This document shows positions 1 through 7,905 of a stretch of DNA of 14,071 nucleotides, piece after piece. Position 1 is the stretch's first letter, and the number at the start of each line of letters is the position of its first letter. The position numbers and the translations under genes were made by a program. A model generated the notes under the pieces. That model worked only from the letters and a program-made list of their open reading frames with translations. It was not told where the DNA came from and made no database searches. This DNA is from Phoronis ovalis (taxonomy: Eukaryota; Phoronida; Phoronidae): NCBI GenBank assembly GCA_028565635.1, contig JAOXYB010034362.1, positions 1 through 14,071 on the forward strand, written 5' to 3'.

Positions 1-331
1 TATATATACGCTCCAACGATTCTGAAGGTCCGTTCAATATAATTAGCTTCCTGGAGTGTAGACTGTGATAGGCTGTGTGCAACTTGTTTATGAATTCATA
101 ATTATTATTCTTGACGTGGAAAAGAGTCGTAATCCGCGATTGCAGAAGTTTGTTACTTGCGATTTATAAAAAGACAATTTTATTTCCTTTGAGCTTTTTA
201 GCAGAGTTGCTCACCTGTTATTCACGTCTTCTTTTAGCTAAAAACAGCAAGCGGCTATGCTAAAGGTCCTAAAATGTTTAACAAACATCCATTAAAATAA
301 AGAAGTGTTTAACCTATTTATTTCTTGCAAA
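1..331. other. AT-rich leader region, no supported gene
   Basis: I see no exon I can defend here. The region could hold the promoter and 5' UTR of the gene if the ATG at 332 is its start. A pyrimidine-rich stretch ending in TTTTAG at about 238 could be a splice acceptor for a 5' UTR exon. The frame of the ATG at 332 is closed upstream by a TAA at 293-295. Confidence 0.3.
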
Positions 332-388
332 ATGTCAATACACGAGTTTGCAGCGTTCCACTTGGCGAAACGTGGTAAACATCCACAT
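332..388 (+). CDS. Possible first coding exon of the RRM gene
   Basis: An ATG with A-rich context (A at -3) opens a frame reading MSIHEFAAFHLAKRGKHPH and reaches CAT|GTAAAT, a fair donor, in phase 0. Phase 0 is what the RRM1 beta1 exon at 822 needs, so the join would place KHPH directly before YIQLSAIP. The open frame itself runs on to a TAA after 31 codons, and a second donor (CGTG|GTAAAC at 375) would give an incompatible phase. The local composition is less AT-rich than the surroundings. The alternatives are a chance ORF, or that the real start exon lies outside the window. No family match is known to me. Confidence 0.35.
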
Positions 389-821
389 GTAAATGGCGGC
401 AGATTGTTGACTCAGATATCAAATTAAAACGTGTAACATTTAAATTCAATATCGGCTCTGCGTGTTTGTTCTTAGACTTAAATTCACTGCCTTTCTAATT
501 TGACCCAAATCTGGAGTAATGCATCTGTCTAAATAAGCCTGTAAGAGTTGCTAAGTTTAGTGGCCGGTGTTTATTATTGCATGCTAGCTAAGTAGGGTGG
601 ATCACATGACCTGTGCTTGTTCAGCTAATTTTAAACTATGTTGATATTAGAACACGTCGTTTGTTCAAAAGTAATGTTTTTGAATTAATCATAGGGAGAG
701 GACATTTTTTGATTTTGCAGTATCCTTGTAATCGTCTAATTTGTCAGTATCCTGGCAACTGTCTTATTCATGGTATCCTTGCAAATGATTCATAGTGCAC
801 GTATATTTTCTTGATTTTCAG
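389..821. other. Presumed intron, with a short imperfect repeat
   Basis: There is no supported exon. At about 718-798 three imperfect copies of a unit of about 27 bp follow each other, each beginning near GTATCCT. The first follows a pyrimidine-rich AG (TTTTGATTTTGCAG) that looks like a splice acceptor, but the frame behind it ends in TAG without a convincing donor, so I do not call an exon. The last 30 bases are the polypyrimidine tract and AG of the next exon. Confidence 0.4.
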
Positions 822-884
822 TATATTCAACTGAGTGCAATTCCCAAAGATTTGTCAGAGCACGATTTAAGAGAGTGGTTTAAG
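822..884 (+). CDS. Exon: RRM1 beta1-alpha1
   Basis: The exon has 21 codons, phase 0 to phase 0, flanked by TTGATTTTCAG and by the near-perfect donor AAG|GTAAGT. The peptide begins YIQLSAIPKDL and continues SEHDLREWFK. This has the beta1 pattern of alternating hydrophobics (Y-I-Q-L-S-A-I-P) followed by the acidic/hydrophobic helix 1 of an RRM (S-x-x-D-L-x-x-W-F). RNP2 normally carries an aromatic at its second position; here that position is not aromatic, as in quasi-RRMs. It is structurally equivalent to the exon at 10574-10660 in RRM2. The helix ends exactly at the exon border, so strand beta2 must come from another exon that I could not identify with confidence. Confidence 0.7.
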
Positions 885-1455
885 GTAAGTGTTTTGTAAA
901 ATGTACTTGCATTTTACTGAAGAGGGGTTATAAATCAACGAAAGCTATCTGTGGTAATGATTTACGGGGTGTCAGGACGTAAACATTTTGCAAAATTACA
1001 TATTTGTGAATAAGTTCTAAATGTCACGATTTTAAACAAGCTACTGACTCATTCTGAAAGCACCCCTTCTGTAAAAAGCTTCCAACATATATGCTTTTGT
1101 GATTATGTAATTTTATGTAACATATTTTTAAATTTAAACAAGAATGACATTATTAAGGATGAAATCCTTTTTAAACATTATATTCAATTTTAAATATTTA
1201 AGCAACTATGTTTTTTTATTTCTTGCAAACACAAAGCGTTATTATTAACAATAAGATAACATAACGTGACTATTATTCTGAAACAAATCCTGAAATTTTA
1301 TTTCTGACATTTATATGTCTTTGAACGAAAGGTATGTATTGTTTGTAGACTTAATTATGATATAAATTGTAAGTTTTTACTTTCCAAAATCCATTCACTT
1401 CGATCCCAGCGTCTTTAGTTTCAGGGACTTTTTGATGTCTTATTGTATAAATATT

Positions 1456-1613
1456 AGACTTGCTCAAGTCCTTGTGAACTTTACTATCATATATATGTTG
1501 GGTGTTTGCCGTCCTATATATGATAGTAAAAAAAAAACACTGATGTAAAACACATAAAAAAGAGAAATACACATTATTTTTTTTTTTAAGTTCATAGGGA
1601 CTTGAGCAAGTCT
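1456..1613. repeat. Nested inverted repeat, MITE-like foldback
   Basis: The outer arms 1456-1479 and 1590-1613 are inverted copies of 24 bp with two mismatches (core GACTTGCTCAAGTCC against GGACTTGAGCAAGTC). Inside them the arms 1481-1495 and 1515-1529 are a perfect 15-bp inverted pair (TTACTATCATATATA) around a 19-base loop. The two stem-loops are nested, with an A-tract and a T-tract between the inner and outer right arms. A transcript could fold into a long hairpin. No target-site duplication is obvious. It is probably a small foldback or MITE-type element in the intron. Confidence 0.6.
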
Positions 1614-1710
1614 ATATAAATATCTGCTATGTACCTTTAATTGTATATTATGTAAAACATTTGAACTGTAAGATGTGTAAAATAATTGTTTTTGTTGATG
1701 AATGCATACA

Positions 1711-1777
1711 TATCATACTACGCAGTCTGAATAAATCCATCCGTTAGTGTTCCGTATCATACTACCCAGTCTGAATA
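1711..1777 (+). repeat. 23-bp direct repeat flanking a dispersed repeat core
   Basis: TATCATACTACGCAGTCTGA at 1711 recurs at 1755 with a single change over 23 bases. The sequence starting in the first copy and running to 1756 (CAGTCTGAATAAAT through CCGTTAGTGTTCCGTA) also appears inverted at 12539-12572. This is therefore a fragment of a dispersed repeat family, not unique intron sequence. Confidence 0.6.
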
Positions 1778-2237
1778 CTTGTGTTTGTGCAGGAAGCAGT
1801 GCAGCCAGAGAAAACAAAAAACAGGACCATTTTCACTCCAATGCTTCAGTTTTGTGCTAGCCTACGAAACAATTTTTATTAAAAAACCCGTATTTTAAAC
1901 AAACATGCTTCACCGGGAACGATATTAAAAATTGCATGTTTTCAATTTTTATGTAAAACTGCTTTTAAAGCAGGTACGATCGTGAAATTTCAGGTAACTA
2001 ATAAAAAAGTTTCAAAACAAAATATTTATGTAATAATTTATAGGAAATTATCAGAAAATACCTAAAAATGTGCGCATACAATTTCTCTGCGCAGTATTTC
2101 AGGCTTTTACATAGGTGCTACTGCAGCCTTAACGCTGGTTAAGGTATAGTTATGAAAGTTACTGCGGCCAAGGTTGTACGTATAAAGCGTTATACTGTTA
2201 TAACCAATATATATTGCAAATATACTGTTATGTCCAA

Positions 2238-2562
2238 TAGACTATTTGCATGCACTCGAGGGCGCTGCAACCAGACCCTTTCAATTCCAGCATCCTACAC
2301 AAAACTGTTTTCTTTAATCTGACTTTAGACAAGATGTAACCGGTGAAACTTTAACAAAATAAAAAACGTTAGTAAAAAGTTGTTTATGTATTGATATGCT
2401 CACAAAAAGGAGGGCATTTCTTAGATCAGCGAAGGATGTGTTTTGTGAATGAATTGCGTGACCGCACGCATAACTACGGCATTGTTCATTCACGTAATGC
2501 GACATGCTGGAATCGTTTGGGATTGAGACTGGTGGATCCACACAGTGCATGCAAATAGTCTA
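2238..2562. mobile_element. Short TIR element, probable non-autonomous DNA transposon
   Basis: GACTATTTGCATGCACT at 2240 is matched by its perfect inverse AGTGCATGCAAATAGTC ending at 2560. Both ends are flanked by TA (2238-2239 and 2561-2562). The similarity continues inward with mismatches for roughly 55 bp, including GATGCTGGAAT-like and GGCGCTGCAACCAGA-like parts. The element is 321 bp and has no transposase-like frame. The TA flanks fit a TA target-site duplication, as in Tc1/mariner-type MITEs. The open frame on the minus strand at 2314-2550 lies inside the element and is most likely meaningless. Confidence 0.7.
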
Positions 2563-2766
2563 CTATGCGTGATGGTAAATAGCATTCATTTATATTTAAC
2601 GTTACCGTACGAGTTTCTCATTTTTGACGAGAACTGTTCTTTTGACTGTAAAAACGAGGCTAGAAATAAAATGAAGTATGAGAAATGTGTTTATTATTCT
2701 GGTTACATTGTGGTTATGATGTTAAACAAACAAATGAAATAATAGCATAGTTAGCTGAAAAAGAGA

Positions 2767-2836
2767 GAATAGTATAACGAATCACGACCTTTAATTCTTA
2801 TTCAGTTGAGTGCGCTATCCATCAGCTAAACTGTAT
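2767..2836 (-). pseudogene. tRNA-Arg-like relic or tRNA-derived SINE head
   Basis: The minus strand contains TAGCTGATGGATAGCGCA, which resembles the D-arm and A box of a tRNA. It is followed by ACTGAATAAGAATTAAAGG in the anticodon-arm region and GGTCGTGATTCG where the T-arm/B box (GGTTCGANTC) belongs. The spacing and the GGATAGCGCA block resemble animal tRNA-Arg. The T-arm is shortened and the acceptor stem does not pair well, so it is not a working tRNA. A second, weaker stretch at about 3093-3126 on the minus strand shares TCAACTGA and TTAAAGGT, which suggests a diverged SINE family. Confidence 0.4.
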
Positions 2837-3256
2837 TTACTCAAGTTGTTATTGTATTCTGTTTCGATATTGCCATCATTGTTTTATATACATTGATGTT
2901 AAAAGTTACGGGTTTCACAGCAAAAAAACAAATTGAAACAAAATTGGAAATTTACTATTTACTTTAAATGAGGTCTAGTTTTCCTTGTAGTTATTTTATG
3001 CAGTCTATCCAAGGAAGAGTTTGAGAGAATTGTCCTTAGGATTTTAGAAATGAAACATATTTGCTAGAAATATGAATTCTTGTTATCAAAAAAGCTAACC
3101 TTTAACCGTTATCCAGCTCAGTTGAACATATTCTTATAGTTGTTTTTCAAAATCGTAAGCGTAACATAGTCTTATTGACTAATGATGATTAACTGAAACA
3201 CAGTGCATCCTGGTACATGTGCTGATTTATATTGATTTATATTAATCGTCATCTAG

Positions 3257-3355
3257 GTGACACGAAAAGCCATAGTAATCTTTCGGAGAGCCGAAGACGC
3301 AATTGGAGCAGTTGACCATCTTTGTAATTTCGGACTCGGAGGTTTACCATTTCGG
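3257..3355 (+). CDS. Exon: RRM1 beta3-alpha2
   Basis: The exon has 33 codons, phase 0 to phase 0, with acceptor CGTCATCTAG and donor CGG|GTAATT. It reads VTRKAIVIFRRAEDAIGAV and then DHLCNFGLGGLPFR. RKAIVIF sits at the RNP1/beta3 position, and A-E-D-A-I-G-A-V is the typical start of RRM helix 2 (x-x-E-D-A-x-x-A). The RNP1 positions that are normally aromatic hold Lys and Ile, which argues against classic RNA stacking. It corresponds to exon 11990-12103 in RRM2. An alternative donor (GGAG|GTTTAC at 3342) would shift the phase and remove beta4, and I consider it less likely. Confidence 0.75.
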
Positions 3356-3496
3356 GTAATTTTTATTTACAAAAGTACAGTTCATAATATAATACCATGA
3401 CAGCTGCATGCCAGTAAATAACTGTATATCTCTGTCAACAAGCATCACACATGCACAGTACTGCAATGGTAACAATATAATTTGTGAAACTTTCAG

Positions 3497-3553
3497 ATAC
3501 GGGAAGGAATAAACGAATTATGGAGTCTGCCAGTTTTAGCAGTAGTAGCGATT
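3497..3553 (+). CDS. Exon: RRM1 beta4 and domain end
   Basis: The exon has 19 codons, phase 0 to phase 0. The acceptor is GAAACTTTCAG and the chosen donor is ATT|GTATAAG. It reads IREGINELWSLPVLAVVAI. PVLAVVA fits beta4 and matches PTLILFT at the same place in RRM2. A second and stronger-looking donor (GTAAGA) lies 6 nt downstream; using it would add GTA TAA, so the reading frame would stop at once. The upstream donor is therefore required for the full protein, and the downstream one could give a truncated or decay-prone transcript. Confidence 0.6.
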
Positions 3554-3949
3554 GTATAAGTAAGATGAATGTTTAACTAAGTTTGCTTTTAGGAGTTCAA
3601 TATACCTGTTGAAAAATTATATGGGTTAAATAACTAATTCTGGATCCGAGAGGTTCGTTTGTAGCGAATAAGCATGTTTATTCTTAATATGATGTTTCGG
3701 GATATGTTCTGCGACGGGCGCGTTTTGAGTGCTTTCTAATTTAACCATTATGTCGGTTTCTAACATATAAGAAGGCCAAACAGGGTGCGATACTCAAACA
3801 CTAATCTAATGGATGCAAGACCAGATATAGTTTAGAAGTAAATATGCTGATGGCCTGGAGAGGAGGGGAGTTTTGCCAAAAATAATTGTCATGCATAACT
3901 TTTGCTTTCAGTTTGATTAATAATCGTATCATTGGCATTTGGCCATTTT

Positions 3950-4390
3950 TTTAATAAGTGGCATGTCTGTGAAGATAACAAGGTTTCCTATTGGGACTTA
4001 TGCTGCCATGAGTTGTATCATGAACACATTTACACCAAGTAGAGTACCCTGTGGAACATTGCCCAAAATTGAAAAAGGGTCAGGAAGAATGGTGCCAATT
4101 TTGACTTGTTAGGAACTGTTAGCTAAGTAGGACGCTAGCCATGTAATGAAAAAGAAAAGTTCAACATAGATGAATAGTTTTCTAGTACTGTACTTATTAG
4201 CATTTACATGATCAAATGCTTTACTGTAGTCCACAATGAACATTCCAACCAATTCAATGATTCCAGCAACATGAATCCCAAGGTTATTCGTACCGGTTCC
4301 TATACTTAACTTAATGCGTATGCCTGTTGTAGCATAAGCATGTTTGCTCAAATAATCATGTTTCTTGCATTTAGACGAATATAATTTCAA
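3950..4390 (-). pseudogene. Decayed non-LTR reverse transcriptase fragment
   Basis: The minus strand reads KHAYATTG, then FIVDYSKAFDHVNANK, then ITWLASYLANSS followed by a stop and QVKIGTILPDPF. After a shift of frame near 4063 it reads GNVPQGTLLGVNVF, and further on NLVIFTDM. These match in order the conserved RT blocks of LINE-type elements: the palm motif (D-x-S-K-A-F-D), the W-x-x-S-Y-L block, the V-P-Q-G-T-L-L-G block, and a degraded Y/F-x-D-D-M site now reading FTDM. Internal stops and at least one frameshift show that it is dead. Only the palm/fingers part remains; endonuclease and 3' tail are not visible. It lies antisense to the host gene. Confidence 0.8.
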
Positions 4391-5040
4391 TTTAACGCTC
4401 TACTTACCAGACCCTGTGGAATTTCGTAGGAAAAACAAATTCTACAGCAATTGTTTTCCTTATTCTGCAGCAGAAATAGGATATTCTACAAAAATAATAA
4501 ATAATTTTTTGAAGTTCCGGACAAAATATGGCCTTTTTTGATGAAGAAAATCATTTAATAACAGATCGAACTCACGACACATACTCGGGTGTTTTCGATA
4601 TGGAAACAGTGTGTCCAAAAATGTTCATCTTATTGCTCCTGTAAACAGAGGAAGTGCTGTTATGAGTTTGATCCTGATTAAATTATTTATATTTCAATCC
4701 CAAGCCAATGTCATAAAGTCTGTTTTAAGCGGGATTCCGTCCGCGGCGCTGTTATACGAAATTCCAGACTTACAGAGATAGTTGATGTCAATCTGGAGAC
4801 CAACACACACACTTTGATCACTGACGCATCGACCTGTGTGCAACAATGTATACCATTACTTCGTCAGATGCACTGTTTAGGAAATCATCAATGTACAGTA
4901 AAAATAAGATCTGTTAAAGGAATGATACCTGTTAGACTCCTGAAAGTTAGACAACTACCCTCAACCACAACCCCTTTAATATGCTTCATTGCAGGCAATT
5001 TGCAAACAATGCACTCTTATCCAAATTCCATTGTATTGTA

Positions 5041-5173
5041 AATTATTGGTTTATTTACTGTAAGTGCGAGCATTGTATTTGCTCGAAGATTGCTGGTTTA
5101 ATTACTGTCAGTGTATAAAACATGTTGTTTTTCCTGTTGTAGATTAGTAGTTTAGTTACGGTAAGTGTAAACA
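5041..5173 (+). repeat. Three diverged tandem copies of a unit of about 50 bp
   Basis: ATTATTGGTTTATTTACTGT (about 5042), ATTGCTGGTTTAATTACTGT (about 5089) and ATTAGTAGTTTAGTTACGGT (about 5142) share a common core continued by AAGTG or CAGTG and an A-C-A-T end. The spacing is about 47 and 53 bp. It is an old local duplication inside the intron. Confidence 0.55.
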
Positions 5174-6110
5174 TGAGGCTGAAGCTAAACAAAGCGAGGT
5201 TATGATGAATCATTCATGTGAATGTGATTCTAAATTATTAAACGAGTCAATCTTTGATAAAAAGTGTTGTCGTTAAGTAATTTAGCATCAAATTGAACTA
5301 ATTCCAAATCGTGCGGGTCGTAAATTAGACGCAATATGTATTAATTTATGTTTATAGCGACAATGCTAAGCATCTATTTAACTGTGACTTTTGAAGAGAT
5401 TCAAACATCTCCATAGAAACGCCAGCGGAGGAGGATAATTGAAATTTGACCACATTTATTATGAAGACACTTTTACACGAGTTAAAATGATGTTAAAAAT
5501 ATGAGGCGTCTATAAACGTTTTTGAGGCTCCTCTTTTTGGAAGCTCAAGTATACTCTCGAATAAAGCTTTAAAATATCACATACTTCGATATTTATGTAG
5601 CAAAATGTAAAAACCCACACATACAGACAGACTAGAGAATTCACAAGTATTGTTTGCTTCCTCAGATATTTCGAAGAACAATCTGTAACTGCCACTTTTC
5701 CAGAAAGCGTGGTAATGCCCATAATATAACATAAAGCGCTGCCGCAATAGTACTGGAAGCTAAAACAACTTGTAATAGTATAATGCCTTTGTATCAAGTG
5801 GAACATTATAGTAATATCTTGAAAAATAAACAAAATTACTTTGGAAAAAAATGTAAAATACTATCTCATAACAATAGTTTAAAAATGAAAAGCCACTTTC
5901 TATACACGTTGCATGTAACTCTTAAAAACTACATATTTTAAATTGTATCTGTATTGGTATGATCAAAATCAGCACTTTTTTCTTTTCCATCAACATTTTA
6001 GGTTGCATAGTAGGTGCAACACATTGATATTGTATATGTTCCTTTGATGCCCTTGCACGTTGTGCATGTTCTAGGCCCTTCATATGGTGGGGGAACGTTG
6101 GGTGCGAACA

Positions 6111-6444
6111 CGTCCTCTTTTGAAATAGGAGGAACATATTTAATAATAACGCACCCCCCTTTTTAAATGGGAGGAACATATTTGATAATACTGCACCCCC
6201 TTTTGAAATTAGACGAACATATTTAAATAACGCACCTCCCTTTTGAAATGGGAGGAACATATTCGATAATAACACACCCCGCTTTTGAAATGGGAGGGCT
6301 ACTATTATATAGTAAACGTTCCTCCTTTTGAAATACTAACGCACCCTATGTTTGAACTGTTAGGAAAAACAAGCGCACTCCCTTCTCTTTGAAACTGACA
6401 GTAAAACACGCGTGCCCCTGATTTTGAAATGACATGAACATTTG
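6111..6444 (+). repeat. Minisatellite with a unit of about 40 bp
   Basis: About nine copies follow each other, each starting CGCACCCCCTTTTGAAAT or a variant and, in the left half, continuing GGGAGGAACATATTTGATAA. The copies begin near 6111, 6150, 6191, 6231, 6273, 6317, 6340, 6374 and 6411. The first four are 39-42 bp and well kept; the later ones are shortened and decayed. One isolated copy of the CGCACCCCCTTTTGAAA core lies at 6589. On the minus strand the left part stays open and encodes a repeated NMFLPFQKGG-like peptide (within 5922-6275). This is a by-product of a unit near 13-14 codons and not evidence of a gene. Confidence 0.85.
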
Positions 6445-7081
6445 TTTTTCGTCACAACGTAAATTGGGCATATGGTTACAACTGGAGTGGAACAGTTTGT
6501 TTTGCTTGTCAATTTCTTTAGGCAGCACGGAGATGTTTCAGTGACCTTTTTTGATTACTCAACTAATATTTTCTAAAAAGTCTACAAACGCACCCCCTTT
6601 TGAAAAAGTATCTGACGGCCTGTGCTCATATACACTTTTAGCTTGTAATGCGTCAGCGTATTTAGCACTACATTAAAATGGAGCTAACTTTTAAGTAATC
6701 AGTTTTAAGTAAGCAATAGCTTGAATTAAGTTATATAATAGTATTTAAAGTTTATTGTTAATTGTGAACCCGAAATACGTACAAGACATCTAGGTTGTTT
6801 CCCACTGTTGATAGATGGTCATGAGAGATACGCGAAGCAAAACATATGTAAACTAAACAGATAACTTCTGGAGTCAGTGATACACTTGTCGTCTTGCCAT
6901 GTGAAGCAATATCATTAGTATAAGGGGAGCAGATTGGTCCAATTGGTTCCTTTGGTCTAGCTTGTCTCATTGCTCAGTGTCACTTTAGTTATCTGTGCAA
7001 TGATTTAAACAAATCTTACTATATTTGTCTTTTTATAGGTTATCTTGCTTAATATCGATTCTTGTTTTCTTGTTACGGCAG

Positions 7082-7452
7082 CAAACAGAATACCAACTAC
7101 CGCCAATGGCAATATACACCGCCTCAGCAATGCAGCAATACTTAGGGTTAAACCAACTTACGAGTAATGCATTTTGGGGGCAATTCGGTACACAGAGACA
7201 TCCACGACCAACAGCGCATCCACCAGCACCTGCACCTGTTCCAGCTCCAGCACCAGCACCCCCACATGTGCACGCAATACCAAACCAGCAGCAACCACAA
7301 CGTAATCAGCAGCCAGTACAACCCAGGCCATATCAGCTGCCACCACCAGCCCCAGCAGGACCATACCAGCAGCAACAACCATTAGGGCCGTATGCTCGGC
7401 CAGGTGCACAAGCAGGACAACACCAGCCACACATGTTTCCATTAGGTATTCC
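7082..7452 (+). CDS. Exon: Pro/Gln/Ala-rich linker, duplicate unit A
   Basis: The exon has 123 codons plus two bases, phase 0 to phase 2. The acceptor follows TTGTTTTCTTGTTACGGCAG and the donor is ATTCC|GTAAGT. The start is QTEYQLPPMAIYTASAM. An Ala-Pro run lies at residues 47-61 of the exon, a Gln-rich stretch at 69-81, a second YQLPP at 84-88, and the exon ends FPLGI(P). It should be disordered and could bind SH3, WW or EVH1-type domains; that is inference from composition. The exon at 8575-8747 shares the Y-Q/E-L-P-P motif, the P-L-x-I-P end, the phase and the donor sequence. An upstream AG at 7038 (TTTTTATAG) is closed in phase 0, so it was rejected. The opposite-strand frames here are shadows of this exon. 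Confidence 0.8.
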
Positions 7453-7761
7453 GTAAGTAAAAAAATCATATATTTTGCAAGTACAACTGTTAGACCTGTT
7501 CTTTCACAGGCTTACTTTATTAAGCCCCAAGAAAGCATCGATATATCAGGCGTCATTTTTTATAACTGTCATGCTGTATGGAATTATAATTAAGCTTAAA
7601 CAGCAAGTAACACATCTTAGAGTACGAACATTAGAAATCAATGATATTCCTCTAGTACTATTATATAGATAAGGACATGGAAAATAATAATCAACTTAGA
7701 GTACAGCGGCACCTGCTAGACATAGCTATAATATTATGTTTCTAAATGTTAATTGGTATAG
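7453..7761. other. Intron containing a possible alternative exon (7510-7606)
   Basis: A strong acceptor (CTGTTCTTTCACAG) is followed at 7510 by an open frame and by CAA|GTAACA at 7607. The 97-nt stretch enters in phase 2 and leaves in phase 0, exactly like the next accepted exon, and also ends in Gln-Gln. It would encode LTLLSPKKASIYQ, then a hydrophobic part (FFITVMLYGIII), then KLKQQ. It could replace the exon 7762-7804 but could not be used with it in frame. Support is splice-signal and phase only. Confidence 0.3.
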
Positions 7762-7804
7762 CGCAACGCAAGTGCAGGGTTATAACGCACATCAAATTCA
7801 ACAG
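7762..7804 (+). CDS. Exon: small 43-nt Gln-rich exon, duplicate unit A
   Basis: The exon enters in phase 2 (CC+C gives Pro) and leaves in phase 0, and reads ATQVQGYNAHQIQQ. The acceptor is AATTGGTATAG, which is weak in pyrimidines; the donor is CAG|GTAAGA. An inner AG (GCAAGTGCAG) would give 27 nt and break the frame, so this start was chosen. The 46-nt exon at 9776-9821 is its paralogue: same phases, similar pattern (T-Q-x-x-Y-x-A/T) and the same Gln-Gln end. The introns after the two exons are also alike. Confidence 0.6.
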
Positions 7805-7905
7805 GTAAGACTGTATATATGTATACATTTCTGAGCGATTAAAAGTGAGCACAACATATCATCGTCGTTAATAAGAAAGTATGTGCGACAGTTCTGATGC
7901 AAAAA

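Larger units (their letters stand above)
885..3256. other. Intron holding repeats; RRM1 beta2 exon not firmly located
   Basis: RRM2 has a separate 22-codon exon between helix 1 and beta3, so RRM1 should have one here. Two weak phase-0 candidates exist. The first, 976-1005, reads DVNILQNYIF with donor GTGAAT. The second, 2055-2093, reads KIPKNVRIQFLCA with acceptor ATTATCAG and donor GTATTT; it would give a plausible beta2 (VRIQF). Neither has strong splice sites. The span also contains a nested inverted repeat (1456-1613), direct repeats at 1711 and 1755, a short hairpin (CCTTAAC/GTTAAGG, 2127-2144), a 20-bp direct repeat at 2191 and 2221, a TIR element (2238-2562) and a tRNA-like relic (about 2767-2836). 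Confidence 0.5.
3554..7081. other. Long intron (3.5 kb) rich in old repeats
   Basis: This intron separates RRM1 from the P/Q-rich part. It contains the reverse transcriptase relic (minus, about 3950-4390), a three-copy repeat (5041-5173) and the minisatellite array (6111-6444). In 3554-3940 I see nothing definable. In 4400-5040 there is a B-box-like GTCGTGAGTTCGATC on the minus strand (4564-4578), possibly from a SINE, and an open frame 4814-5041 without splice sites or a recognisable motif. In 5175-5900 a 107-codon minus-strand frame (5510-5833) has no recognisable domain and an AT-driven, Cys/Tyr/Phe-rich composition. In 6610-7081 I see no exon. Confidence 0.6.

Noticed and set aside
1601-1660. 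Open frame GLEQVYINICYVPLIVYY after a T-rich AG, a possible RRM1 beta2 exon
   Set aside because: The acceptor and the first codons lie in the right arm of the inverted repeat 1456-1613, so the signal is better explained by the element.
1793-1882. Frame EAVQPEKTKNRTIF after TTGTGTTTGTGCAG
   Set aside because: Good acceptor, but no donor in a usable phase before the stop.
2314-2550. 78-codon minus-strand frame
   Set aside because: It lies wholly inside the TIR element and includes its terminal repeat; no transposase motif.
3257-3559. Alternative RRM1 splicing giving DTGRNKRIMESASFSSSSDC
   Set aside because: It needs the weak donor GGAG|GTTTAC and a different acceptor at 7089. The chosen frame supplies a beta4 strand that matches RRM2.
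4814-5041. 75-codon plus-strand frame
   Set aside because: No motif and no flanking splice sites; it runs into the repeat at 5041.
5510-5833. 107-codon open frame on the minus strand
   Set aside because: No recognisable domain, amino-acid make-up typical of AT-rich non-coding frames, and no splice or promoter support.
5922-6275. 117-codon minus-strand frame with repeated peptide
   Set aside because: It is the translation of the minisatellite; the repeat period happens to stay open.
7148-7469. Minus-strand frames rich in Trp, Cys, Leu and Val
   Set aside because: They are the reverse complement of the P/Q-rich exon, whose plus-strand frame has matched splice sites and a paralogue.
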